From assembly GCA_025144025.1 (NCBI GenBank), contig JALXWS010000002.1, forward strand, positions 181,854-245,853: a stretch of DNA of 64,000 nt. The letters are read 5' to 3'. This stretch comes from Corynebacterium sp. p3-SID1241. GTDB taxonomy: Bacteria > Actinomycetota > Actinomycetes > Mycobacteriales > Mycobacteriaceae. Every line of letters starts with the position of its first letter. Within the stretch, counting starts at the first letter, position 1. Made by a program: the position numbers and the translations under genes. Positions 55,990 through 64,000 of this stretch are shown here, in pieces. The notes beneath the pieces are model-generated. The model was not told the DNA's origin and ran no database searches. It saw nothing but the letters and a program-made list of their open reading frames with translations.

Positions 55990-56208
55990 GAATACCTTTC
56001 TCGAATACTTTCAAACCCATACCCTACACGGAATTTAAATCTGGCTCAGCGGGAAAGTCTTACTGATCTTTCGGGGAGAACCAAACCGCCTTCGCAGGCT
56101 CCTGTTTATTAGCTTCTTACAGGCGATTTGTACCTAACCCTTCATTCCCTATATAGTTAATTCTCGTTGCACAGAGAACGCCGAGTTCGATGTACAGCAT
56201 ACGCATAA

Positions 56209-56281
56209 TCCTCCATAGCTCAGTTGGCAGAGCATTCGACTGTTAATCGAAGGGTCACTGGTTCGAGCCCAGTTGGAGGAG
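56209..56281 (+). tRNA. tRNA-Asn (anticodon GTT)
   Basis: 73-base cloverleaf: acceptor TCCTCCA/TGGAGGA with discriminator G, D-arm AGCTCAGTTGGCAGAGC, anticodon stem TTCGA/TCGAA with loop CTGTTAA, T-arm with GGTTCGAGCCC. CCA is not fully encoded (CA follows). It lies between wecC and wecB and could serve as an integration point for locus exchange. Confidence 0.96.
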
Positions 56282-56288
56282 CAAAGTT

Positions 56289-56311
56289 CCCGCTTAGTAA
56301 CACTAAGCGGG
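56289..56311 (+). terminator. terminator of tRNA-Asn
   Basis: Perfect 9-base stem CCCGCTTAG/CTAAGCGGG with a TAACA loop, then ATTATTTG. Confidence 0.75.
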
Positions 56312-56905
56312 ATTATTTGCGTTTTGCCTATATTTCTTCAGGGCTTCAATCTTTAGGCGCTGCGGTGGAAATACTGCTTATACACAAGTGCATTAAGCCC
56401 GAATACGGCCGAGTAAGAGAACCAATCGGGGATCCTTGAGGCCATCGGACGGCAGTGTTGAGGAGAATCCTGGAATAGTTTGTCGTGGTTTTTCGTGTCT
56501 CCACCTGGCCGGCGACTTTGGTGGTCTGCGCAATATTGTCTGACGATACTACCCTGCCAGGTTCATGAGTTACTAACGAGGTTTAAAGAACGCCCTGTAG
56601 AACTCGGCTTCAGGCCTATTTTTTCCAGTTGAAACCAGAAGCCCATGTGCCTTGGTACGCTCTGCTGCCTTGCAGGAGGCAGCGGTTTCGTGCGGCTAAA
56701 CCCCGGCGCGAGTGGTTGTACCATTGTCCACCGCACTAGACCGGCTTCTAGATGTGTAGAACGCCCCGAGCGCGTTAAATGTTCCTAGTAAACCGTAGGC
56801 TGACGTGAGTGTCTCCAAAACTTGCTTGAAGGGTCCGGAAAGTGCTGTGAGCGTGTCTGAGGCCAAGCCCTAACACTAGATAATCCCTCGAGCTTCTAAG
56901 CCTGC
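56312..56905. other. 594 bases without a recognisable gene
   Basis: No frame here looks coding in either direction. The sequence is not simple repeat. GAACGCCC occurs twice (near 56588 and 56759), and there are several short GC hairpins. It may be decayed DNA left by an insertion near tRNA-Asn, or hold an RNA that I cannot identify. Confidence 0.4.
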
Positions 56906-57571
56906 TTAACCGCCGTAACGCCGTCCCACATGCACGTCTACGCCGCCGAAGAGGCTAAAGCAATTGACGTTGATTTCTGGCGCGTCCACTGGCAGGTCAT
57001 TCGGATGGATGGCGCCGTTTTCTACTTTGAGGTCATGCCCGCCAAAAAGGCCTACACCGCTGACGTGGACGCGGAAGCCTTCGGGGATATAGACATCCAC
57101 GCCACCAAAGACGCCCACAGCCTCGATGGTGGTAGTACGACTGTGCAGGGCAACGCCCGTGAGATCAATGTCTACGCCGCCGAAAAAGCCTAGGGCCGTC
57201 AGGGAACGAGCTACTGCCCCACCGCTGACAGTGGACCCGCCGAAAATCCCTACAGCAAGGGAGCGCGTCTCCTGCACGCTCGGCTGCACCTGGCGGATGG
57301 CCTGCTCCACCTTGGCGATGGCTTTGGATTCTTGCTGGCCCGCATAGGCCTTTGCGATTTTTCGTTCTTGCCCAAAAAGGAGAACTTCTGGGTCCTCTAC
57401 AAGGTCAGCCAATGGCTCGATAAGCTCAGCGCGAGTCGTTGCATTTACGCAGGCGGCCGAACGCTTTTCAAAATCATCGAGGTCAATCTGCCCTGCTGAA
57501 AGCGCATCTCCTAAGATGTCTGCAGCTTTCGTGCGTTCCTGGTGGTTACAGCGGATATCCAGCGGTTTCAT
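56906..57571 (-). CDS. DUF1707 protein with LiaF-like C-terminal domain
   Basis: 221 residues. Residues 1-60 are the DUF1707 domain (IRCNHQERTKAADILGDALSAGQ...FEKRSAACVNA), common in Actinobacteria. Residues 100-221 hold three glycine-rich beta repeats (GIFGGSTVSGG, GFFGGVDIDLTG, GVFGGVDVYIPEGF, GLFGGHDLKVENG, SLFGGVDVHVG), the pattern of LiaF/DUF4097-like cell-wall-stress proteins. No membrane helix. Probably a cytoplasmic sensor or adaptor of envelope stress. It starts 38 bases after wecB on the same strand. Confidence 0.75.
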   Translation of the reverse strand: MKPLDIRCNHQERTKAADILGDALSAGQIDLDDFEKRSAACVNATTRAELIEPLADLVEDPEVLLFGQERKIAKAYAGQQESKAIAKVEQAIRQVQPSVQETRSLAVGIFGGSTVSGGAVARSLTALGFFGGVDIDLTGVALHSRTTTIEAVGVFGGVDVYIPEGFRVHVSGVGLFGGHDLKVENGAIHPNDLPVDAPEINVNCFSLFGGVDVHVGRRYGG

Positions 57572-57609
57572 ACTTTTATAATATCCGCTATAGCCACCAT
57601 GCGCGCGGC

Positions 57610-58791
57610 TTATTCCTCGCCTTGGGGCCCCTTAGAGGAATCGGCCTCCGGCAGAAAATCTTCTACGCGCTCGCCTACCCCGGTCAGCTCTGCGATGGCC
57701 GCAATAGCGCGCTGCGCGCCCTTGCCGTCACCATAAGGATTGACGGCGTTGGCCATGGCGTCGAATGCGGCAGCGTCGGAAAGCAAAAGCTTTGCCTCTG
57801 CCACAATGAGCTCGCGATTAGTGCCCACCAGCTTAACCGTGCCGGCGACAACAGCTTCGGGGCGCTCGGTGTTTTGGCGCATGACTAGCACCGGCTTGCC
57901 CAATGCTGGTGCCTCCTCCTGGACTCCGCCAGAGTCAGTCAGGATGATGGTGGCACGGTTTTGCAGCTGCGTGAACTGGTCATAAGGCAGCGGATCCGTG
58001 ATGATGATATTTGGCAGGTGCTCGACCTCCGGCAGTACCGCTTGGCGCACCTTTGGGTTTAGGTGCAGCGGCAATGCGAAGTTAATCTCCGGGTAGGCTT
58101 CTGCCAAGTCCTTAACTGCCCCACCAATTTCTTTCATCGCCTCAAGGTTCTCGCGGCGGTGGGTGGTAACAACGACAAGCCGCTTATCGGACTCGGCGGC
58201 TTCCTGCAGGGCAGGGTCCGCGAACTTCGTATCCCACGATGCTGCTTCCAGCAGAGCGTCAATGACGGTATTACCGGTGACCACGATGTCCTTGGAACGC
58301 ACGTTCTCGCGACGCAGGTTCTCCATCGAGCCTGAGGTTGGGGCCAGGTGCAGTTCGGCTACCTGACCAATGAGCTTACGGTTAGCTTCTTCTGGGAACG
58401 GCGAGTGGATATCGCCGGTGCGCAAACCGGCTTCAAGGTGAACGATCTTTACCCCGCGGTGGAAACCGGCGAGCGCTGCAGCCATAGCGGTGGAGGTATC
58501 GCCCTGGGAGATGATGACGTCCGGGTTTTCTTCCTCAATGATGGAGTCCAATCCAGCAATGGCGCGGGAGACAAGTTCGTTAAGCCCCTGTCCCTGTTTC
58601 ATGAGCCCCAGGTCGTGCTTCGGCTGGATGCCAAACATGGTGTTGACCTGCTCCAGCATCTCTTTATGCTGACCGGTAGAGACCGGGATGGATTCGAAGC
58701 GCTCATCTTTATCCAGCGCCTTGATGACCGGTGCCACCTTGATAGCTTCCGGTCGGGTGCCGTAAATGGTCATGATTTTGGGCTTAGCCAT
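57610..58791 (-). CDS. wecB: UDP-N-acetylglucosamine 2-epimerase (non-hydrolysing)
   Basis: 393 residues, normal length. TIYGTRPEAIKVAPVIKAL, then SQGDTSTAMAAALAGFH, HLEAGLRTGDIHSPFPEEAN and TDSGGVQEEAPALGKPVLV are the family signatures; the Glu/His residues of the active site lie in these segments. Makes UDP-ManNAc, the substrate of WecC. Ribosome site AGAAGGAAGAG upstream of ATG at 58791. About 1.6 kb from wecC, separated by tRNA-Asn and DUF1707. Confidence 0.94.
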   Translation of the reverse strand: MAKPKIMTIYGTRPEAIKVAPVIKALDKDERFESIPVSTGQHKEMLEQVNTMFGIQPKHDLGLMKQGQGLNELVSRAIAGLDSIIEEENPDVIISQGDTSTAMAAALAGFHRGVKIVHLEAGLRTGDIHSPFPEEANRKLIGQVAELHLAPTSGSMENLRRENVRSKDIVVTGNTVIDALLEAASWDTKFADPALQEAAESDKRLVVVTTHRRENLEAMKEIGGAVKDLAEAYPEINFALPLHLNPKVRQAVLPEVEHLPNIIITDPLPYDQFTQLQNRATIILTDSGGVQEEAPALGKPVLVMRQNTERPEAVVAGTVKLVGTNRELIVAEAKLLLSDAAAFDAMANAVNPYGDGKGAQRAIAAIAELTGVGERVEDFLPEADSSKGPQGEE

Positions 58792-58894
58792 TATTCTCTT
58801 CCTTCTGAGTGATGGAGATACTTCTTCATTGAACCATGTGCGGGAGACCTGTACCCCCGCTCAGGTTTTAGGGCTGCTTAGGTTTTAGAACCTG

Positions 58895-60172
58895 CTACCC
58901 GCTGACGCTCACGCCGCCGTCCGAGGCGATGGTCACCTTGGCCGTCATGGCGCGGGCTAGATCGAGGCGTTGCCACGAACCTCCCTCGGCTTGCCAATCC
59001 AATGGATTGCCGGCTGGGCGCGCGGTTTGGCGGAGGACCTCGGCACGCTGGTTCCAAGTCAGTTCTGGGTGGGACGCTGCTAGCAGCACTGGAGCGGCCT
59101 GCGGGACGACCATCGGGGCGGCGGTGCGGTAGCGCGGGGCAAAGTCATAGTCCATGAGCTTGGAATACTGCTCAACCGAATCCTCTGTGGACCGATAGCC
59201 GGTACCCTCTGCCCTATCCTGGGCCACCAATTCTTCTACCGTCTTGCCGGTGCGCCACTTGATTTCCTTGCGCACTTCCATCGAGGCTTCCCATAAGGCA
59301 TGGCGCATGCGCTTGTCATTGAGGCGGTCGGCTGCGGCGGCTTGGCCAGTCATGCGGCCGCCGATGACATCCAGCGGATAATGCACTCCTAGGACCACGC
59401 GGTGGTTGCCGGCCTCAGCACCGCGCAGCATGAGCTGCGGGCCCACCTCCGGCAGCATGAAGGACATCAGCGTGGTAATCCAGGTTGCCTGATTGGTATG
59501 ACCCGAAGGGAAGGCTGGCGAGGTGGGATAAAGATCCTTGGAACCATCGTCGTAGCGCTTAATCGCCTGCGGCGCGCGCTGGTACGGGCGCTGATAGTTG
59601 AAGTAGTACTTCTCTGACATGGTGGAATTAGCTAGCCCGCCTGCACGAGCGGCGTACCCATTGCCTAGGAGGTACTCGGTTTTGGGCAGGCGGTGCTCGG
59701 CCAGAGAAGCACGGAAGGCATCGCCCAAGTTCTTGCCCATGGCATCAGACACCGCGTTGAGCACGCTGGTGGAGCTGGCTTTGGCGTCGGACTGCGCTCG
59801 CTGAATAAGGGCCTGGTCCCCTGCCGCCGCGTTATTGATGGCCACGGCCTTGTCCATATTTTCTTGGCGGATTTCTGGCTGGGCCTTGATGTGATCAAAA
59901 AGCTGGACTACCTGCCAGTAGTTGCCAAATTGATAAGACGAGACATCGGATTCAAAGCCCGCGATATAGTCCGTGCTAAACGGCTCTGGAACTGGGGCAC
60001 CGGGGTGCTGGACTGGGGCTGCGCCGGTGGACTGCTGGGTGACAGGCTCACGCAGCTGGGGCACGGCTACGGGAAGGGCTGTGGCCGACGGTGCGAGGGC
60101 TATAGTCAGCCCAGTAGCCGCGCACAGGGCGAGCCCACGGACCGCGGAGCGAGAATTATTCCGATATTTCAT
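58895..60172 (-). CDS. secreted PAP2-family acid phosphatase
   Basis: 425 residues with a signal peptide (RGLALCAATGLTIALAPSATALP). The three class A acid phosphatase motifs are present: KYYFNYQRP (K-x6-RP), PAFPSGH, and NHRVVLGVHYPLD. The Ser-Arg of the third motif reads Asn-His-Arg here, still with Arg. A helical N-terminal region and a C-terminal extension of about 130 residues flank the core. Expected in the cell envelope, where it removes phosphate from organic monoesters. Convergent with nothing; 100 bases from wecB. Confidence 0.85.
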   Translation of the reverse strand: MKYRNNSRSAVRGLALCAATGLTIALAPSATALPVAVPQLREPVTQQSTGAAPVQHPGAPVPEPFSTDYIAGFESDVSSYQFGNYWQVVQLFDHIKAQPEIRQENMDKAVAINNAAAGDQALIQRAQSDAKASSTSVLNAVSDAMGKNLGDAFRASLAEHRLPKTEYLLGNGYAARAGGLANSTMSEKYYFNYQRPYQRAPQAIKRYDDGSKDLYPTSPAFPSGHTNQATWITTLMSFMLPEVGPQLMLRGAEAGNHRVVLGVHYPLDVIGGRMTGQAAAADRLNDKRMRHALWEASMEVRKEIKWRTGKTVEELVAQDRAEGTGYRSTEDSVEQYSKLMDYDFAPRYRTAAPMVVPQAAPVLLAASHPELTWNQRAEVLRQTARPAGNPLDWQAEGGSWQRLDLARAMTAKVTIASDGGVSVSG

Positions 60173-60299
60173 CGTAGAAACCTTTTACTAGCATCAAATT
60201 CCTACGAATAATATCTAGCTAAAGTTAAGGGGAAGTGAACGCAACGCTAAACTCGCATGCACAATCGTGGATTGGCGGATAGACCTTTGCGGTCACCAC

Positions 60300-60449
60300 T
60301 CAGTACTCTTCGAGCCACGTGGGAGCCGGAAGTGCCGCAGCGGAATCCGGTTGATGGCCGGAAGATTCCGCAGCAATGCTCGCGGTAAAAAGCGCGGCCA
60401 GCGCCACTGTTGAGGCCGCCGCTGAATCCCTGCGCTTGTTATTTTCCAC
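60300..60449 (-). CDS. possible 49-residue secreted peptide
   Basis: From a GTG at 60449: a basic start (ENNKRRDS), a hydrophobic Ala-rich segment (STVALAALFTASIAA), then an acidic, Pro-rich end (SAAALPAPTWLEEY) and TGA. This has the layout of a signal peptide and short mature part. There is no good ribosome site, though TAGTTTAAAT just upstream could allow leaderless translation. The rest of 60173-60604 shows nothing that I can assign. Confidence 0.3.
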   Translation of the reverse strand: MENNKRRDSAAASTVALAALFTASIAAESSGHQPDSAAALPAPTWLEEY

Positions 60450-60604
60450 ACATTTAAACTAGCGCGTATTGCGCGCCATGAAAAGTGCTAGTCCAATGCA
60501 GGGCTAGCGCCACCCCTCACTCGTGGTTGGCGGCGCGCGCCAAAGCTTCACGGTAGGCTGGTGGGGAACTTTACTCGCACTGGAATAAGGGGACACGCTA
60601 GATA

Positions 60605-60886
60605 ATGATCCAATTCGTCTTCGGCGCCGCAGCAGGATACGTATTTGGCACTAAGGCTGGCCGCAAGCGCTACCACCAGATCAAGGGCGCCTACGAAAAG
60701 GCCGTCAACTCCCCCGTGACCAAGTCCGCCGTCACCTCGGCACGCAAGGCGGTAGCCAATCGCCTGGACCCAGAACCGCGCATGCGCGAGGTTCGCGATT
60801 TGTCTTCAAAGCGCAAGGGCAAGGGCCGGCTGCGTGGATCGCAGGTGGACAATGCGGACCGCATTTATGAGCCCGATGAGGACTAG
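60605..60886 (+). CDS. YtxH-like small membrane-anchored protein
   Basis: 93 residues. The start MIQFVFGAAAGYVFGTKAGRK is the short Gly-rich membrane helix with the GTKAGR motif typical of YtxH-like proteins; the remainder is basic (SARKAVANRLD, SSKRKGKGRLRGS). Such proteins are envelope-stress linked in Firmicutes; the role in Corynebacterium is not known. It ends 30 bases before a two-way terminator shared with dnaG. Confidence 0.75.
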   Translation: MIQFVFGAAAGYVFGTKAGRKRYHQIKGAYEKAVNSPVTKSAVTSARKAVANRLDPEPRMREVRDLSSKRKGKGRLRGSQVDNADRIYEPDED

Positions 60887-60916
60887 GTCGATTGCAGACT
60901 AGCCTTTAGGCCTCCC

Positions 60917-60965
60917 CTCCCCTCGGCACGCACCTTATTTGGGGTCGCGCCGAGGGGAGATTTTT
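60917..60965. terminator. terminator between the YtxH-like gene and dnaG
   Basis: Perfect 11-base stem CTCCCCTCGGC/GCCGAGGGGAG with a 21-base loop, then ATTTTTA on the plus strand. It separates two convergent genes and touches the dnaG stop codon. Confidence 0.8.
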
Positions 60966-62886
60966 ATGCCTGGGGAGGCGTGCCGCGAAATGCGCGGTCA
61001 TTGAGCTCACGGCGGGCTTGCTCTAAAGCGACGAGGTCAGCGAAGAGCGAGTTATAGCTGGCCTCATCATCGGAGGGGCGCATGCGGCCGAGTCGCGCCT
61101 TGAGCTGGGCGATTTGATCCCCCACCACGGTTTCTTGCAGGCGGGAAAGAACGGAGTCGGCGTATTTTTCGGGGCCGACGTCGGTTGGCAAAATGGCCTC
61201 TACAGCAAGCTCCGAGACAAAGTTGCGGCCGGTGAGATCCTGCATTTCACCGGCTACCGCGGCGATCCATTCCACGGCCGGCATGGTAGCACCCTGAGCT
61301 GCGCCGCCCACGGTAGAAATGGCTTGGCGGACGAGGCGGTAGGCGTCGTTGGTATAGGCGTCGGCAGTAATGCCGTCGAAGTAGGAGCCCGCCACCTGCG
61401 GCATCTGCAAGGCCAGCTTGAGGGCCTCGCGCTGGGGCCACAGGTGGGTCTCCTTCGGGCTCGGCGGATGGATCATCGGCACGTCTTGTTGTGCCGGCTG
61501 CTGTTTCGCATTTTCGAAGCGGCGAATGGTGGGTTTTTCGGCCTTCTTTGGCTTGCGCGCCTCCGCGCGCACCTGTCGGAGAACCTCTTCCGGATCAGGC
61601 CAGCCCACCCAGCCAGCTAACCGGCGGGCGTATTCACGCTGCAAAGGTTGATCGCGGATCTGCGCTACCACGGGTACCGCGCGGCGCAGGGCCTGCAGTC
61701 GCCCCTCAGCACTGTCGATGCTGTACTCCGCAATAACGGATTGAATGACGAACTCAAACATTGGAATGCGGTCCGCGATGAGCTCGCGCACGGCGGCATC
61801 GCCTTTTTGCAAACGCAGATCACAGGGATCCATGCCATCAGGGGCCACGGCAACGAAGGATTGACCGGTGAACTTTTGCTCGCCGTCAAAGGCGCGCATG
61901 GCGGCCTTCTGCCCTGCCTCATCGCCGTCGAAGGTATAGATGAGCTCGCCATTGAAGTAAGAATCATCCAGCATGAGCCGGCGCAGTACCTGCAGGTGCT
62001 CGCCGCCAAAGGCGGTACCACAGGAAGCAACGGCAGTCTTGACTCCTGCGGCATACATAGCCATGACATCCGTGTAGCCTTCTACCACCACGGCCTGGTG
62101 TTGTTCGGCGATATTGCGCTTGGCCAAATCGAGGCCAAAGAGCACCTTGGACTTACGGTAGAGCATGGTCTCAGTGGTGTTCATGTACTTGCCGAGCTTG
62201 TCGTCATCGAAAAGCTTGCGCGCGCCAAAGCCAATGACGTTGCCGGAAAGGTCTTTAATCGGCCACAACAAGCGACGATGAAAGCGGTCGATGGGACCAC
62301 GCTTGCCCATCTTGGAAATGCCAGCTGCTTCTAGTTCTTCAAAGGAAAAGCCTAAGCGCAGCAAGTGTTTGGTGGCCGTATCCCATCCCTCTGGGGCATA
62401 GCCACACTCGAAGTCATAGATGACTTCGCGGGAAAAGCCGCGATCCAGCAGGAAATCGCGGGCCGTGGCCGCTTGTGGAGTCTCTAACTGCTGGCGATAG
62501 AACTTGTGCGCCGCCTTATTCGCGGCAATGAGGCGCTGCCGCGTTCCCGGCTTCTCATTACGCGCACCTGTGGAACCGCCCTGATAATTGATGTGATAGC
62601 CGATCTTCTGCGCTACTGCCTCTACCGCTTCTGGGAAGGAGACCTGCTCCATTTCCATCAAGAAGCTGAAAACATCACCACCCTTACCGGTGGAAAAGCA
62701 GTGATAATAGCCGCGCTGCGGGCGCACGTGAAAAGACGGGGTCTTTTCATCCTTGAAGGGGCTCAGCCCCTTAAGCGAATCGTGGCCGGCGGGCTTGAGC
62801 TGCACGTACTCGCCGACGATCTCTTCTAAAGGCGCGCGTTCACGGATAGCTTGGATATCGCTGTCCGGAATTCTGCCTTTTGCCAT
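60964..62886 (-). CDS. dnaG: DNA primase DnaG with altered zinc ribbon
   Basis: 640 residues, normal for actinobacterial primase. The N-terminal zinc-ribbon place reads SPFK (42-45) and CFST (63-66) where most primases have CPFH and CFGC, so of the four metal ligands only Cys63 remains. The rest is normal: RNA polymerase domain with GFGARKLFDD, Toprim motifs VVEGYTDVMAMY and TFDGDEAGQKAA, and a C-terminal helicase-binding domain from about 480. Synthesises RNA primers for replication. The change may be lineage-typical; the essential gene shows no other defect. Confidence 0.95.
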   Translation of the reverse strand: MAKGRIPDSDIQAIRERAPLEEIVGEYVQLKPAGHDSLKGLSPFKDEKTPSFHVRPQRGYYHCFSTGKGGDVFSFLMEMEQVSFPEAVEAVAQKIGYHINYQGGSTGARNEKPGTRQRLIAANKAAHKFYRQQLETPQAATARDFLLDRGFSREVIYDFECGYAPEGWDTATKHLLRLGFSFEELEAAGISKMGKRGPIDRFHRRLLWPIKDLSGNVIGFGARKLFDDDKLGKYMNTTETMLYRKSKVLFGLDLAKRNIAEQHQAVVVEGYTDVMAMYAAGVKTAVASCGTAFGGEHLQVLRRLMLDDSYFNGELIYTFDGDEAGQKAAMRAFDGEQKFTGQSFVAVAPDGMDPCDLRLQKGDAAVRELIADRIPMFEFVIQSVIAEYSIDSAEGRLQALRRAVPVVAQIRDQPLQREYARRLAGWVGWPDPEEVLRQVRAEARKPKKAEKPTIRRFENAKQQPAQQDVPMIHPPSPKETHLWPQREALKLALQMPQVAGSYFDGITADAYTNDAYRLVRQAISTVGGAAQGATMPAVEWIAAVAGEMQDLTGRNFVSELAVEAILPTDVGPEKYADSVLSRLQETVVGDQIAQLKARLGRMRPSDDEASYNSLFADLVALEQARRELNDRAFRGTPPQA

Positions 62887-63097
62887 GCGTACAGACTACC
62901 CCGCGTGCGGTGGGAATGTTCAAATAGCTGGGCGAGGATGGTGACGTAGCCTTGGGTTCACGGATTGGGCGGAAATTACCCTCTGATGGGGTACTTTCCA
63001 CATGCTGTTACCTACCCCCGTGACGGGGCAATTTTTGGCCTCGCTATTGACTCGGGGCGATTTATACTTTTAGCGGCGCACCTGCAACAATAAAGGT

Positions 63098-63559
63098 ATG
63101 CCCAAGTCCAAAGCGTCCAAGAAATCGCTCCCCGTTGCCCTCGGTGGCCTTGCGCTTGTCGCCGTAGCAAGCTACTTCGGTTTCGACCTCGGCGGCGATG
63201 GTGATTCCTCTGCTTCTTCGCCGTCCGAGTCCGCAGGCGGCGCTAAGGCTGGCAACGCCGATACTTGCGAGATGTCTTCCCTCCCCGCTGAGGCCAAGGA
63301 CACCGCGGACGATATCTTGGCTGGTGGACCGTACGACTACCCAGATAATGACAACGCCCGCTTTGGCAACTACGAGGGACGCCTGCCGCAGCAGGACAAG
63401 AATTACTACCGCGAATACACGGTAGAGACCCCAGGCAGCCACAACCGCGGCGCCCGCCGCATTATCACCGGTGGTGGCAGCGAGACCGACCCAGACGTGT
63501 GGTACTACACCGATGACCACTACGAAAGCTTTTGTTCTATCCCGGACGCAGAGGAGTAA
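63098..63559 (+). CDS. secreted guanyl-specific ribonuclease (barnase/RNase Sa family)
   Basis: 153 residues. Basic start and membrane segment (PVALGGLALVAVASYFG) for export or anchoring, Ser/Gly linker, then the RNase core of about 95 residues: FGNYEGRLPQ, the catalytic Glu in YYREYTVETPG, Arg in RGARRIITGG, and His in TDDHYESF. All three catalytic residues of the family are present, so it should be active. The next gene, two bases after its stop, encodes a barstar-like protein. Confidence 0.9.
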   Translation: MPKSKASKKSLPVALGGLALVAVASYFGFDLGGDGDSSASSPSESAGGAKAGNADTCEMSSLPAEAKDTADDILAGGPYDYPDNDNARFGNYEGRLPQQDKNYYREYTVETPGSHNRGARRIITGGGSETDPDVWYYTDDHYESFCSIPDAEE

Positions 63560-63561
63560 TC

Positions 63562-63795
63562 ATGCGACGCATCCTCATTACTGAACACATCCGCACCCGC
63601 GCGGACTTCTTTAACGCACTCGGCCGCACCCGCGGGTGTGAAGACTGCGGACCGCGCAACCTCGATGACCTCGCGGACTTCCTACGCGAGCAGCACACTA
63701 GCGTCATCGTTGCCTCCAATATGGATTTGGATGGCGAAGGCTTAGGCGCCATTGTCACCGTGCTGGAGGACCAAGGCGTGAAGTTGGTGCGCTAA
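63562..63795 (+). CDS. barstar-like ribonuclease inhibitor
   Basis: 77 residues from the ATG at 63562, with GAGGAGT directly upstream inside the end of the RNase gene. FFNALGRTRGCEDCGPRNLDDLADFL is the barstar pattern (Cys, Asn-Leu-Asp helix). Position and coupling to the RNase gene support a role in protecting the cell from its own enzyme before export. Confidence 0.75.
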   Translation: MRRILITEHIRTRADFFNALGRTRGCEDCGPRNLDDLADFLREQHTSVIVASNMDLDGEGLGAIVTVLEDQGVKLVR

Positions 63796-64000
63796 GTCAG
63801 GCGTTTGTTGTTAAACGCTTTGTTTTGCTTTCTTAGCTTTTTGGCACAATATTGGCGCTGCTCGCTAGGTGTGCTCGGGGTCGGTTGACTGTGCACCGAA
63901 TAGCTAAGATTCTCAAGGTATTGCACGATCGCCTGATCGGGTTTCTCTGCCCGAGCCTTTGTCTTCTTTTTCCTAAGTTCTATGTAGCCAATGTTCAAAG
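63792..64000 (-). CDS. C-terminal end of an unidentified gene that runs out of the window
   Basis: The minus-strand frame is open from the window edge to a TAA at 63792, overlapping the barstar stop region by four bases. Visible residues are basic and Lys-rich (ELRKKKTKARAEKPDQ, KKLRKQNKAFNNKRLT). No family recognised. It may be a real 3' end or chance. Confidence 0.3.
   Translation of the reverse strand, partial: LNIGYIELRKKKTKARAEKPDQAIVQYLENLSYSVHSQPTPSTPSEQRQYCAKKLRKQNKAFNNKRLT

Overview
The window is high-GC actinobacterial chromosome and almost certainly Corynebacterium. Pointers are a mechanosensitive channel with the MscCG-type extra membrane helix and long Ser/Thr-rich tail, a type I-E CRISPR-Cas locus with the 28-base GTGCTCCCCG... 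repeat common in corynebacteria, JetABCD/MksFEBG genes, a DUF1707 protein and a guanyl RNase next to dnaG. The species cannot be fixed from sequence reading alone.

Layout. 1-6.4 kb: housekeeping genes (3' end of a PhoD-like phosphatase, an old yellow enzyme, an amber-interrupted lipoprotein gene, MscCG, a TRIC/UPF0126 channel, tRNA-Met(CAT), a DUF5067-like lipoprotein). 6.5-18.0 kb: a complete type I-E system on the minus strand, cas3-cas8e-cse2-cas7e-cas5e-cas6e-cas1-cas2, leader, then 33 repeats and 32 spacers. Upstream of cas3 and divergent from it, at 17934-18022, lies a hidden mini-CRISPR: two degenerate repeats exactly 61 bases apart, enclosing a 33-base pseudo-spacer. Eleven contiguous guide bases match the cas3 promoter next to an AAC PAM. 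This looks like a crRNA-like guide by which Cascade represses its own operon (CreR type), and it is the main discovery here. 18.2-20.6 kb: an ascorbate-type PTS (EIIA-EIIB fusion, EIIC). 20.6-22.8 kb: intact paralogue of the broken lipoprotein gene, OhrR, and two tandem ohr genes.

22.86-31.96 kb: a defence island with a complete Wadjet system (jetABCD), a DUF3800 protein and an unknown protein. A 29-base exact direct repeat, part of a larger palindrome, bounds it; the right copy supplies the stop codon of an SDR-TspO fusion gene. 33.5-35.8 kb: a CPBP protease, a hypothetical membrane protein and decayed fragments, including a possible IS-deletion scar.

35.8-58.8 kb: a cell-surface polysaccharide locus: an asparagine-synthase-like protein, two Asp2-like hydrolase relatives (one without its nucleophile), galU, six probable glycosyltransferases, a TagGH/Wzm-Wzt-type ABC exporter, a DUF6270 protein, and wecC and wecB for UDP-N-acetylmannosaminuronic acid. 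A permease pseudogene joined to an epimerase fragment and tRNA-Asn lie inside it. 58.9-64 kb: PAP2 acid phosphatase, a YtxH-like protein, dnaG whose zinc-ribbon ligands are mostly replaced, and a secreted RNase with a barstar-like inhibitor.

How they work together: the first half carries two defence systems of different logic. Adaptive CRISPR immunity appears to be held in check by its own guide, and Wadjet acts against plasmids. The second half builds and exports a variable uronic-acid-containing envelope polymer.
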